In this document: piece after piece, positions 8,007 through 15,129 of the stretch
Position numbering within the stretch: position 1 is the stretch's first letter
Layout: every line of letters begins with the position of its first letter
Assembly (NCBI GenBank): GCA_945865705.1
Contig: CAMBEY010000013.1
Coordinates: forward strand, 1 to 22,789
Length of the DNA stretch: 22,789 bases
Direction: 5' to 3'
From: Candidatus Sulfopaludibacter sp. SbA3
GTDB lineage: Bacteria; Acidobacteriota; Terriglobia; 2-12-FULL-54-10
Position numbers and translations under genes: made by a program
Notes under the pieces: model-generated
What the model was told of the DNA's origin: nothing
Databases searched by the model: none
What the model saw: the letters and a program-made list of their open reading frames with translations, nothing else

Positions 8007-8233
8007 TTCGGCCAGCCTTCCCGGTCCACGGCGGAAAAATCACGGCTGACTTGCTCCGACTCGGCGCCGCCCTCGCGATACTCGCGCGCCAGCCGCGCCT
8101 CCAACTCCTTGCCGCTGTGCTGGCGAACCCAACTGGCCAGGCAAGCGTTCAGCAGACCGCTCAAGGTCTTTTCCTCCGAATACTTCTTGGCCCCGGCCAC
8201 CAGGGAGTCCTTCAATACCACCGTCGTGCGCAT
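8000..8233 (-). CDS. Ribbon-helix-helix-type antitoxin of the MazF toxin
   Basis: The 77-residue protein MRTTVVLKDSLVAGAKKYSE... begins with a short beta strand followed by two helices (about residues 10-36), the ribbon-helix-helix layout used to bind operator DNA. Its C-terminus, rich in charged residues and ending GWPKW, would wrap the toxin. ATG 8233 is chosen because GGAGG lies six bases before it; an in-frame ATG at 8248 lacks such a site. It precedes mazF with a seven-base overlap, the standard antitoxin-first arrangement. A sigma70-type promoter and a repeated operator-like element lie directly upstream (8252-8299). The antitoxin subfamily name is uncertain. Confidence 0.8.
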   Translation of the reverse strand: MRTTVVLKDSLVAGAKKYSEEKTLSGLLNACLASWVRQHSGKELEARLAREYREGGAESEQVSRDFSAVDREGWPKW

Positions 8234-8251
8234 CGCCGCCTCCACCATGAA

Positions 8252-8269
8252 GTCATACTTATGTCATAC
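8252..8269. promoter_or_regulatory. Direct-repeat operator candidate for the MazEF antitoxin
   Basis: GTCATAC occurs at 8252-8258 and again at 8263-8269, an exact seven-base direct repeat with an 11-base period, i.e. about one helical turn. It sits immediately downstream of the predicted -10 of the antitoxin promoter and covers the expected transcription start. Such spacing suits cooperative binding by ribbon-helix-helix dimers and predicts autorepression. The repeat is seen directly; its binding role is inferred. Confidence 0.6.
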
Positions 8270-8270
8270 A

Positions 8271-8299
8271 ATAATATGCCGATGCGTGCATCTCTGCAA
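8271..8299 (-). promoter_or_regulatory. Sigma70-type promoter of the MazEF operon
   Basis: On the minus strand, TTGCAG (8294-8299) and TATTAT (8271-8276) are separated by exactly 17 bases. This places the transcription start near 8264, about 30 bases before the antitoxin ATG. Confidence 0.65.
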
Positions 8300-8348
8300 G
8301 CGTCTTGCCTTTCACCATCAGGAGGCGAATCTGGCGCGGCTCAACTTA

Positions 8349-8378
8349 TTGACTAGTCAGATGACTAGTCTGTATAAT
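8349..8378 (+). promoter_or_regulatory. Promoter of the Phd-VapC operon with embedded double operator
   Basis: TTGACT (8349-8354) and a perfect TATAAT (8373-8378) are separated by 18 bases. The perfect eight-base palindrome GACTAGTC occurs twice, at 8351-8358 and 8363-8370. One copy overlaps the -35 and the other fills the spacer up to the -10. A repressor bound there would block RNA polymerase directly, as expected for autoregulation by a Phd/YefM-type antitoxin. The sequence elements are direct observations; the binding protein is inferred. Confidence 0.78.
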
Positions 8379-8404
8379 GTCTTCCTGAAGGGAGCGGTGT
8401 GAAT

Positions 8405-8662
8405 ATGAATTCATGGCAGGTACAGGACGCCAAGGCGCGCTTCAGCGAGCTTCTCGACGCCACCCTCAAGAAGGGGCCGCAGATGGTGACGCGCCGGGGA
8501 GTCGAGACGGCGGTGCTGGTTCCGATCACGGAGTGGCGGCGGATGCGGCAGGTGGCTCGGCCAAACCTCAAGGAGCTGCTGCTTGGCCCGCAACCCGTGT
8601 TTGAGAATCTGATTCCGCCACGGGGCGGCTGGAAGCTCCGTCCGCCCGTTAAATTCTCATGA
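8405..8662 (+). CDS. Phd/YefM-family antitoxin
   Basis: The 85-residue protein begins MNSWQVQDAKARFSELLD, the classic opening of Phd/YefM antitoxins, and continues with VTRRGVETAVLVPITEWRR, the DNA-binding fold's beta strand and helix. The C-terminal tail (FENLIPPRGGWKLRPP) is the flexible part that would occupy the VapC active site. The start could also be GTG 8399; AAGGGAG at 8388-8394 is four bases from the GTG and ten from ATG 8405. I prefer the ATG because it matches the family opening. The stop overlaps the vapC start by four bases (ATGA), so translation is probably coupled. Transcription is expected from the operator-bearing promoter at 8349-8378. Confidence 0.9.
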   Translation: MNSWQVQDAKARFSELLDATLKKGPQMVTRRGVETAVLVPITEWRRMRQVARPNLKELLLGPQPVFENLIPPRGGWKLRPPVKFS

Positions 8663-9075
8663 CCCGCTACCTGTTGGACACGAACGTGGTTTCCGAGCTG
8701 CACAAGCCTCGTCCACATGGCGGCGTGGTGAACTGGGTCAGCGGCTTGCAGTTGGACCAAATATTCCTCTCTGCCTTTACTCTGGGAGAGATACAGCGGG
8801 AAATCGAAAGAACCAAAGAGAACGATCCGGCAAAAGCGGAGGAAATCGAACAGTGGGCCGACCAACTGGAGCAATCCGCAAATATCCTGCCGATGAACGC
8901 ACCCTGCTTACGCCAATGGGCAAAACTGATGGAGGGCCGTCCACATCATTTGGCCGAAGATGCTATGATCGCCGCTACCGCGCTCGTCCATGGCTTGCAA
9001 ATCGCCACCCGCAATGTGAAGGATTTCGCGACGCTGGGAGTGGAAACCTTCAATCCGTTTCGTTCTGTCTCTTAG
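8659..9075 (+). CDS. vapC: VapC-type PIN-domain ribonuclease toxin
   Basis: The 138-residue protein starts MTRYLLDTNVVSELHK and shows the PIN-domain acidic residues in order: D7 in LLDTNVVSEL, E44 in TLGEIQREIE, D101 in LAEDAMIAATA and D122 in TRNVKDF. These coordinate the metal ion for RNA cleavage, commonly of initiator tRNA or rRNA in this family. Length is normal and no disruption is seen. It overlaps the antitoxin stop by four bases and would be made from the same message. The FitB-like spacing of motifs fits the VapC branch paired with Phd antitoxins. Confidence 0.93.
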   Translation: MTRYLLDTNVVSELHKPRPHGGVVNWVSGLQLDQIFLSAFTLGEIQREIERTKENDPAKAEEIEQWADQLEQSANILPMNAPCLRQWAKLMEGRPHHLAEDAMIAATALVHGLQIATRNVKDFATLGVETFNPFRSVS

Positions 9076-9100
9076 CTTCACCGATTTAACTGTCAATTAG

Positions 9101-10777
9101 ATGATTGCTCTTCTTGAAGCTCGCCGCGCTGGACTGTTCCGGCGCGAACACTGGCTACCCAACATCATCTCCGGCGCCATTGTCGGCGTGGTCGCGCTGC
9201 CGCTGGGGATGGCTTTTGCGATTGCCTCGGGGGCCAAGCCGGAGCAGGGGCTTTATACCTCCATCGTGGCTGGGTTGATGGCGTCGATGTTTGGCGGCAG
9301 CCGCCTCCAGATCACCGGGCCCACCGGCGCGTTCATCGTCATTCTATCCGGCATCACAGCGCAGCACGGCATTGACGGGTTGCAGATCGCCACCATCATG
9401 GCCGGCGTGATCCTGCTGATCATGGGCATCACCAAGCTGGGCGCGGTGATTCGCTATATTCCCGATCCGGTCATCGTGGGCTTCACCGCGGGCATCGCCA
9501 TTATTATTTGGGTTGGACAGTGGGGTGACTTCTTCGGATTGCCCAAGGTGGGCGGCGAACATTTTCACCAGAAACTCTGGAACCTGATCGTAGTCCTGCC
9601 GGAGTTTCACGGCGCGACCACGGCGCTGGCGGCGCTGAGCCTATGTCTGGTCATCCTGCCGTCCTATGCGCCCCTGCTGCGACGCATACCTGGTCCGCTG
9701 CTGGCGCTGGCGGTCGCCACCATCATTCAGTCTTATTTTGCTCTTCCCGGCGTGGCGACAATTAAAAGTGTCTTCGGTGAAATTCCGCGCGGCCTGCCGG
9801 GACTTACTTTCCCCGAAATATCACTCAGCAGAATATTGCTGCTGACAGGGCCGGCCTTCACCATCGCCATGCTCGGGGCGATCGAATCGTTGCTGTCGGC
9901 GGTAGTGGTCGATGGCATGGCCGGGACACGGCACGATTCCAATCAAGAGTTGGTGGGGCAGGGAGTGGCCAACATCGCCGCGCCCTTGTTCGGCGGATTC
10001 GCGGCCACCGGAGCCATCGCGCGCACGGCCATCAACATCCGCAGCGGCGGCACGGGGCCACTTTCCGGAATCGTTCACTCGGTCACGCTGGTCATCATCA
10101 TCCTGTTCATGGCGCCGCTTGCGAGCAACATCCCGCTGGCGGCGCTGGCGGCGATCCTGTTTGTGGTGGCTTACAACATGAGCGATGTCCGCCATTTTGA
10201 GAGTATGATCCGCCGCGCGCCGCGCTCGGACGTGGCCATCCTGCTCATCACTTTCCTGCTGACTGTCTTCGCCGATCTGGTGGTCGCGGTCAATATTGGC
10301 GTGATTCTGGCCACGCTGCATTTCCTGCGGCGCATGTCGTCGTCGGTGGAAGTCCAGCAACTTGGCGATCAATATATCGACAGCATGGAGGCCGTGTACA
10401 AGGGGCTGAAAGACCTCCCCAAAGGCGTGCTGGTGTATTCCATCGAAGGACCGTTCTTCTTCGGCGCCGTGGAAAACTTCGAGCAGGCTCTGGCGCAAAC
10501 GCATACGGACCCGCGCATGGTGATCCTGCGATTGCATCGCGTGCCGTTCGTGGATATCACCGGACTCCAGACGCTGGAAGAAGTCGCGGTCAAGTTGAGC
10601 AAGCGCGGCGTGAGAGTTTTGTTGTGCGAAGCGAATGAAACGGTAACTTACAAGCTGGAGCGGGCCGGGGTGCTGGCGGCCATCGGCCCGGAAAACTATC
10701 TGCCGGAGTTCCCCGCTGCATTGGCTCGCTGCAAGGAATTGCTCGCCGAAAGTTTTGTAAAAACCCCTCGCACCTAG
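9101..10777 (+). CDS. SulP-family inorganic anion transporter with C-terminal STAS domain
   Basis: The 558-residue integral membrane protein has the SulP core: IISGAIVGVVALPLGMAFAI in the first membrane helices, LQITGPTGAFIVIL, the long hydrophobic series to about residue 410, and AIESLLSAVVVDGM. A cytoplasmic STAS domain follows (about 440-545), with VPFVDITGLQTLEE at the usual regulatory loop. Family members carry sulfate, bicarbonate or dicarboxylates with protons or sodium; the substrate is not readable here. ATG 9101 is the first in-frame start. No ribosome binding site is visible, and the preceding AT-rich bases might support a leaderless message. It lies just past the toxin-antitoxin cluster, and I see no functional link between them. 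Confidence 0.92.
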   Translation: MIALLEARRAGLFRREHWLPNIISGAIVGVVALPLGMAFAIASGAKPEQGLYTSIVAGLMASMFGGSRLQITGPTGAFIVILSGITAQHGIDGLQIATIMAGVILLIMGITKLGAVIRYIPDPVIVGFTAGIAIIIWVGQWGDFFGLPKVGGEHFHQKLWNLIVVLPEFHGATTALAALSLCLVILPSYAPLLRRIPGPLLALAVATIIQSYFALPGVATIKSVFGEIPRGLPGLTFPEISLSRILLLTGPAFTIAMLGAIESLLSAVVVDGMAGTRHDSNQELVGQGVANIAAPLFGGFAATGAIARTAINIRSGGTGPLSGIVHSVTLVIIILFMAPLASNIPLAALAAILFVVAYNMSDVRHFESMIRRAPRSDVAILLITFLLTVFADLVVAVNIGVILATLHFLRRMSSSVEVQQLGDQYIDSMEAVYKGLKDLPKGVLVYSIEGPFFFGAVENFEQALAQTHTDPRMVILRLHRVPFVDITGLQTLEEVAVKLSKRGVRVLLCEANETVTYKLERAGVLAAIGPENYLPEFPAALARCKELLAESFVKTPRT

Positions 10778-10845
10778 GCTCACCCAGTGCGCAGCAGCAA
10801 GAAAACACGGGCATAATAGTTCATGATGTTGCCCCTTTCCAATCT

Positions 10846-10866
10846 GACGGGATTCGTGATCCCGTC
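10846..10866 (+). promoter_or_regulatory. Perfect hairpin in the leader of the dehydrogenase gene
   Basis: GACGGGAT-TCGTG-ATCCCGTC forms an eight-pair perfect stem with a five-base loop. It ends four bases before the GGGAGG ribosome binding site of the gene starting at 10881. It could be a protein-binding palindrome or an RNA hairpin affecting translation. There is no U-run, so it is not a standard terminator for the upstream SulP gene. Confidence 0.5.
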
Positions 10867-10880
10867 CAGCGGGAGGTCCG

Positions 10881-11879
10881 GTGCGAATTGCATTTTTTGA
10901 AACTCATGATGGGGAAGTCCCTGCCCTTGAGAAAATGCTGGCGGGACACACTTCCAGTTTCACGCCACAGAAAATCCAGGAGACCGACCTAAGTCCCTAT
11001 CAAGATTCGGAAGCCATTTCCGTCTTCATTTATTCACGTGTAGACCGCGCGATACTCGACAAGTTCCCGCAACTGAAACTGGTGGCCACCCGCTCGACCG
11101 GCTTCGATCACATTGATCTGGCCGCCTGCCGCGAGCGGGGCGTGCTCGTATGCAATGTGCCCGCCTACGGCGAGAACACTGTGGCGGAGCATACGTTTGC
11201 GCTGATCCTTTCCCTTTCTCGCCACATTCACAAGTCATACGTCCGCGTTGCGCAGGGCAATTTTTCGCGCGAAGGGTTGGTGGGGTTTGATCTGAAGGGG
11301 CGCACGCTGGGTGTCATCGGAGCCGGACGCATTGGGATGCATGTCATCAAAATTGCCCGAGGATTCGGCATGAATGTTCTGGCAGCGGACGCGCGGCAGG
11401 ATCATTTCCTTGCCGAGCTGCTGAACTTTCGCTACGTCCCGGTGGAGGAGCTGCTGGCGCAGTCCGACATCATCTCATTGCACCTGCCGTACAGCACGGC
11501 CACGCATCACTTCCTGAACGCCGAGCGGTTGCGCATGGCGCGCAAGGGCGCGTTGTTGATCAACACGGCGCGCGGCGGGCTGGTGGACACGGCGGCATTG
11601 CTTCAGGCGCTCGATGACGGCACGCTGGCGGGCGCCGGCCTCGATGTGCTGGAGGGCGAGCAGTACATGGAAAAAGAGCAGGAATTGCTACGCTCCGAAC
11701 AGACGGCGGAAGTGCTGCGGACCATTGTTCAGGATCACATTCTGCTGCACAGGGCGAATGTAGTGTTCACTCCGCATAATGCCTTCAACAGCCACGAGGC
11801 GCTGCTGCGCATCCTGTCCACTACGGCGGAGAATATCAACACCTTTGGCAGAGGGAATCCGGTAAATCTTGTAGATTAG
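10881..11879 (+). CDS. D-isomer-specific 2-hydroxyacid dehydrogenase (D-lactate dehydrogenase-like)
   Basis: The 332-residue enzyme should reduce a 2-oxo acid to the D-2-hydroxyacid with NADH in the cytoplasm. Landmarks are GRTLGVIGAGRIGMHVIKIA with the nucleotide-binding G147-x-G149-xx-G152, acidic D170 at the end of the second strand (favouring NAD over NADP), catalytic R231 in INTARGGLVD, Glu in LDVLEGE (258 or 260), and H299 in FTPHNAF. The long insert after LEGE and the overall spacing resemble D-lactate dehydrogenases more than glycerate dehydrogenases. The start is GTG 10881, supported by GGGAGG five bases upstream. A hairpin sits just before that site. The gene looks intact. Confidence 0.92.
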   Translation: MRIAFFETHDGEVPALEKMLAGHTSSFTPQKIQETDLSPYQDSEAISVFIYSRVDRAILDKFPQLKLVATRSTGFDHIDLAACRERGVLVCNVPAYGENTVAEHTFALILSLSRHIHKSYVRVAQGNFSREGLVGFDLKGRTLGVIGAGRIGMHVIKIARGFGMNVLAADARQDHFLAELLNFRYVPVEELLAQSDIISLHLPYSTATHHFLNAERLRMARKGALLINTARGGLVDTAALLQALDDGTLAGAGLDVLEGEQYMEKEQELLRSEQTAEVLRTIVQDHILLHRANVVFTPHNAFNSHEALLRILSTTAENINTFGRGNPVNLVD

Positions 11880-11941
11880 GGATTGTTGAAAGAACAACCA
11901 TCTCGTAACGCCCGATCAGAATACGAAAAGGGACTGCAATC

Positions 11942-12634
11942 ATGGCAGAGCGCTGGCACGAACCGGAATTCACCGCCAATTGGGACCGCTGCATCGCCGA
12001 CGCCAATCCTTCGCGGGCCTTGCAGGTGAAAATGCTGGTGGGCATGGTGAGTGATCTCTATCAGCCGGGCAAATGGATCGTTGATCTCGGTTTCGGCTCG
12101 GGCCGAGTGGAGGAACGAATATTCCAGCAGCGTGGCGATGTGCGCATAGTGGGCGTGGATTCTTCCGCCGCGATGATCGATCTGGCACGCGAGCGGTTGC
12201 GGCCGTGGAGCAGTCAGTATCAGGCGATCCAACATGATTTGACGAAACTCGATTCACTTGAAATGCCCTCCGGGGACTATCAAATAGCTCTCTCCGTGCA
12301 GGTGCTGCACCACTTGCCACAGGCCGCGCAGCGCCAGGTTTACAGTTGGGTGTACAACCGGATCGAAAAAGGCGGGCACTTTTTGATCGTCGATAAGCGG
12401 TCGTTTGCCGATGCCGAAATCGATGCTTGCCGGGCGGCCTGGAATGCTCTGGAGCACGACCCCGTCTGGCGCACCGGGCGCAATTTCGATGAACATCTCC
12501 AGCACGAGCGCGCCAAAGGCCATGCCCCGGCCACGCTGGCCGAGCAAATGGAATGGTTGTCGGCGGCGGGCTTTGAAGCCACTTGCCTGCAGGCTCATCT
12601 CGATCGCTTACTGATTGCCGCGCGAAAACCGTAA
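11942..12634 (+). CDS. Class I SAM-dependent methyltransferase
   Basis: The 230-residue protein has the Rossmann-type SAM-binding motif WIVDLGFGSGRVEERI (glycine-rich loop at 48-54), the acidic residue D73 in IVGVDSSAAMIDLA that contacts the SAM ribose, and ALSVQVLHHLP as motif III. The C-terminal section QMEWLSAAGFEATCLQ is common in small-molecule methyltransferases. The acceptor substrate is unknown. AAGGGA lies about nine bases before ATG 11942. It follows the dehydrogenase after 62 bases on the same strand, so co-transcription is possible, but I see no shared pathway. Confidence 0.88.
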   Translation: MAERWHEPEFTANWDRCIADANPSRALQVKMLVGMVSDLYQPGKWIVDLGFGSGRVEERIFQQRGDVRIVGVDSSAAMIDLARERLRPWSSQYQAIQHDLTKLDSLEMPSGDYQIALSVQVLHHLPQAAQRQVYSWVYNRIEKGGHFLIVDKRSFADAEIDACRAAWNALEHDPVWRTGRNFDEHLQHERAKGHAPATLAEQMEWLSAAGFEATCLQAHLDRLLIAARKP

Positions 12635-12714
12635 GGCTGATCCGCAGATTGCGCAGATTTCTCCGATTAAAAATAGAGAGGAGACTCCATTGCACCATTT
12701 GTTCTGGTATCATT

Positions 12715-12744
12715 CCCAGCGTGGCCCAGCGTGGTCCAGCGTGG
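12715..12744. repeat. Three tandem 10-base repeats
   Basis: The unit CCCAGCGTGG occurs twice perfectly (12715-12724 and 12725-12734), then once as TCCAGCGTGG (12735-12744). It lies in the 143-base gap before the alpha/beta hydrolase, 33 bases before its ATG. The 10-base period could arise by slippage or act as a phased protein-binding array. Confidence 0.75.
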
Positions 12745-12777
12745 TCGGAATTTATTTTGCATACATTTGAGGTGCCC

Positions 12778-14097
12778 ATGAAGACTCGTTCCCAGGATAG
12801 GCTCCGCAAGCTTTCGCTGCTGGCGGCGATATTCACGATTCTTGCTGGTGCGCCGCTAGCGTGGAGCCAGAGCAATCCGCAATACATTCAGTTTCGCGGC
12901 GCGGCGAAGGGGGCGCTGTATAAACCGGACTCGGGGCCGGCACCTCATGTGGGCGTGGTGCTCACGCACCGGACCTCCAACTTTTTGGGACACCTGGGCA
13001 CTCGGGAGCTGGCCAAACGGGGATTCATGGTGCTGGGCTTGAACACGCGCTCGGACAACAATGAGGCCGCCGTGGATTGGGAGGAGATTCCGCTCGATAT
13101 TAAGGAGGGCGTCGAATTCCTGAAGAAGCAGCCGGGCATCACCAAGATTGTTCTGTTCGGACATAGCGGCGGCGGATCGTCGATGAGCTTCTATCAGGCT
13201 GTCGCGGAAAAGGGGCCGTCCTATTGCCAGGGACCGAACAAATTACTCGAGTGCGGGAATAATCTGACGGGACTGCCCAAAGCAGATGGCATGATCTTCG
13301 TCGATGCCCACCCGTCGAACCCAGCCAACGCTGTGCGCAGCCTGAACCCCGCGCTGCTTGACGATAAAGACCCCACGAGGATCAATCCCGACCTTGATCC
13401 TTTCAATCCTCAGAATGGATATCGTCCCGACGGCTCGGCCACTTACTCGGAAGCGTTCCGGAAAAAGTATTTCAAAGCACAGGCCGACCGGATGAACCGT
13501 TTGATCGCAACGGCTTTGGAACGCCGGAAACAAATGAAGGCCGGCAAGGACATCTACCCTGATGATGATGCTTTCCTGGTGGTGCGCGGAATCGGAGCGC
13601 GGCTGATGGAGATGGACTCCAGCATTCACCACGCGACGGTCAAACCGCAAAAGCTCTTGAAGAACGATGGCACCATTTCCACACAGATCGTGGAGAGCGT
13701 GCGGAAACAGACCAAAGGAATGCGGGAATCGAATGTCTCGTTCCAGGGCGGCACGCGGCTGCTGACGATTCGGTCATTCCTGGGCGCGAACGCCGTGCGC
13801 TCGACAGACGCCATGGACGGCATCGACTGGTGCTCGAGCAACAACTCGGTACCTTGCGCCATTCGGCAGATTTCGGTGCCGGTGCTGATCACCGCGATGG
13901 GCGGACACTATTTCATCCGCGATAACGAGATTCACTACGAGATGGCGGCCAGCAAAGACAAGGATTTCGTGATTATTGAGGGAGCCACGCACGGCATCAC
14001 GCCCTGCGCGGAATGCGAATCCACGCCCGGCCAGTATTCCAACACGGTGAAGAATTTCTTTGATTATCTGCAAAAATGGATAAATGCGCGCTTCTGA
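12778..14097 (+). CDS. Exported alpha/beta hydrolase
   Basis: The 439-residue protein begins with a signal peptide, MKTRSQDRLRKLSLLAAIFT followed by ILAGAPLAWSQ, with likely cleavage near residue 30. The hydrolase fold then shows HVGVVLTHRTSNF (oxyanion strand), VLFGHSGGGSSM with nucleophile S130 in G-H-S-G-G, and H405 in IEGATHGITP as the probable catalytic histidine. A large, polar segment of roughly 200 residues sits between the nucleophile and the acid/His part. It contains several cysteines (for example YCQGPNKLLECG) that might form disulfides outside the cytoplasm. Substrate is unknown. ATG 12778 has GAGG at a good distance (12769-12772). Its stop is one base from the stop of the convergent downstream gene. 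Confidence 0.86.
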   Translation: MKTRSQDRLRKLSLLAAIFTILAGAPLAWSQSNPQYIQFRGAAKGALYKPDSGPAPHVGVVLTHRTSNFLGHLGTRELAKRGFMVLGLNTRSDNNEAAVDWEEIPLDIKEGVEFLKKQPGITKIVLFGHSGGGSSMSFYQAVAEKGPSYCQGPNKLLECGNNLTGLPKADGMIFVDAHPSNPANAVRSLNPALLDDKDPTRINPDLDPFNPQNGYRPDGSATYSEAFRKKYFKAQADRMNRLIATALERRKQMKAGKDIYPDDDAFLVVRGIGARLMEMDSSIHHATVKPQKLLKNDGTISTQIVESVRKQTKGMRESNVSFQGGTRLLTIRSFLGANAVRSTDAMDGIDWCSSNNSVPCAIRQISVPVLITAMGGHYFIRDNEIHYEMAASKDKDFVIIEGATHGITPCAECESTPGQYSNTVKNFFDYLQKWINARF

Positions 14098-14116
14098 ATC
14101 AGTCCGCGCTTCTGAA
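14087..14116. repeat. 12-base direct repeat across two convergent stop codons
   Basis: CGCGCTTCTGAA occurs at 14087-14098 and again at 14105-14116, an 18-base period. The first copy holds the stop codon of the hydrolase on the plus strand; the second encodes the last residues (FRSA) of the convergent membrane-protein gene. It looks like a small tandem duplication at the gene junction. Confidence 0.75.
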
Positions 14117-14953
14117 GGGATGCTCGAAGCTCAGGTAGAACACCAGGATTTCCTCACCCTTGCTGGGGCCGCGTCCAAAGGCCAGGGCCACGCCGGGAAC
14201 GATCTGCAATCCGCTCTCGAAATTATGCGCCCAGCGCACGCCGGGACTGATGAACAGCGAATGGCTGGAATCAATTCTGTCCGGACCGGCAACGGCTTGC
14301 TGCCCTGTCCAAATCGTTTCCAGCATTAAATTCAGGTTTGGATGCGCCAGCAGGATGAGACTTTTCCCAAAGTTGAACCCGGTTGTTTGGGCCTGATCGC
14401 CCGCCAAATTCTTGGCATTGGGAACCAGCGTCCCGCCGACATTCCAGTGCGAGACAATCCATTTGTTGTGCTGGATGCTGACCGGCAGATTCACTTGATA
14501 GCCCGTGGCGCCTAATCCCCTGCCCTGCTTGGAATCGCCCGCAGGCAGGAAGAGGGAGAATCGCGGGGCGACGGCGACACGGTCTTTCCCGCTGCCCACT
14601 AGCTGGTAACGGTAGTTGAGCGCCACATCGCCGAAGCCAGGGGCATCATCTGAAAACGCGCCGGGCCTGACAGCCGAGAGCGCGTAGCTGAACTGGTGGC
14701 GCCAATCGAACGGCAGGGGCCACTCCTGGGTAAATCCATAATTCCAATCCTTGCTGTCTTTGAAATAGTTCAGCAGGCTGGCATGTTGAACGATGCCCTC
14801 CTCCTGGTTATAGGCCTCTTCCACCAAGAAGCCATTATCCTGAATGGGGCCCGCTACTTCGACCTGAGCCGGCGTCTGCGCCATGCTAACGGAGTCTCCG
14901 CCCAACCAAGCCGCGAGCAACACCAACAACATCGCCAATGGAATACGATTCAT
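14099..14953 (-). CDS. Outer-membrane beta-barrel protein, MetA-pathway-type transporter-like
   Basis: The 284-residue protein has an N-terminal signal peptide (MNRIPLAMLLVLLAAWLGG..SVSMAQ, cleavage near residue 26). It is followed by amphipathic beta strands with alternating pattern, such as HQFSYALSAVRPG, GFGDVALNYRYQLVG and VAVAPRFSLFLPAGD, and a C-terminal strand EEILVFYLSFEHPF suited to outer-membrane insertion. The pattern resembles the putative outer-membrane transporters of the phenol MetA-degradation family (PF13557-like). That assignment is by pattern only. ATG 14953 has GAGGAG about seven bases upstream, so the start is well supported. The gene converges on the alpha/beta hydrolase with a single base between stops. 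Confidence 0.75.
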   Translation of the reverse strand: MNRIPLAMLLVLLAAWLGGDSVSMAQTPAQVEVAGPIQDNGFLVEEAYNQEEGIVQHASLLNYFKDSKDWNYGFTQEWPLPFDWRHQFSYALSAVRPGAFSDDAPGFGDVALNYRYQLVGSGKDRVAVAPRFSLFLPAGDSKQGRGLGATGYQVNLPVSIQHNKWIVSHWNVGGTLVPNAKNLAGDQAQTTGFNFGKSLILLAHPNLNLMLETIWTGQQAVAGPDRIDSSHSLFISPGVRWAHNFESGLQIVPGVALAFGRGPSKGEEILVFYLSFEHPFRSAD

Positions 14954-15070
14954 CGCAGACTCCTCATGCGCTTAGAAATAATAAATGCATTCTCAGCAGT
15001 ATGAGGCACCGACTCTCCGCTTTTCATCAACGAAGCGAAAGGCCCGCAAGTTCGGGTTATGGTACATTAA

Positions 15071-15106
15071 TTGAGTTCGTTCAAATCTGATGTAGTTTAA
15101 GATTTG
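15071..15106 (+). promoter_or_regulatory. Promoter-like region with inverted repeat upstream of the small gene
   Basis: TTGAGT (15071-15076) is followed after 16 bases by TAGTTT (15093-15098), a weak sigma70-like pair. CAAATCT (15082-15088) and AGATTTG (15100-15106) form a perfect seven-base inverted repeat separated by 11 bases. It spans the putative -10 and could be an operator. The promoter match is weak. Confidence 0.35.
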
Positions 15107-15129
15107 GACCGCGAAGCAACGGAGGTCGT

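Noticed and set aside
8249..8398. The missing HEPN C-terminal half on the far side of MazEF
   Set aside because: The plus-strand frames here contain no HEPN-like motif, so simple insertion of MazEF into hepT is not supported.
7197..9100. A right attachment site matching the ssrA 3' end
   Set aside because: I searched by eye for a second copy of the T-arm and CCACCA end downstream and found none in the window, and there is no integrase.
9821..10783. A 320-residue minus-strand open frame
   Set aside because: It is the antisense of the SulP transporter and is overloaded with His, Asp, Gln and Arg, typical of a shadow frame in GC-rich DNA.
12715..12744. A CRISPR-like repeat
   Set aside because: The units are 10 bases, directly adjacent and without spacers; no cas genes are present.
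11970..12887. A 305-residue minus-strand open frame
   Set aside because: It runs antisense to a clear methyltransferase and into the hydrolase leader, with an unnatural Arg/Pro-rich composition.
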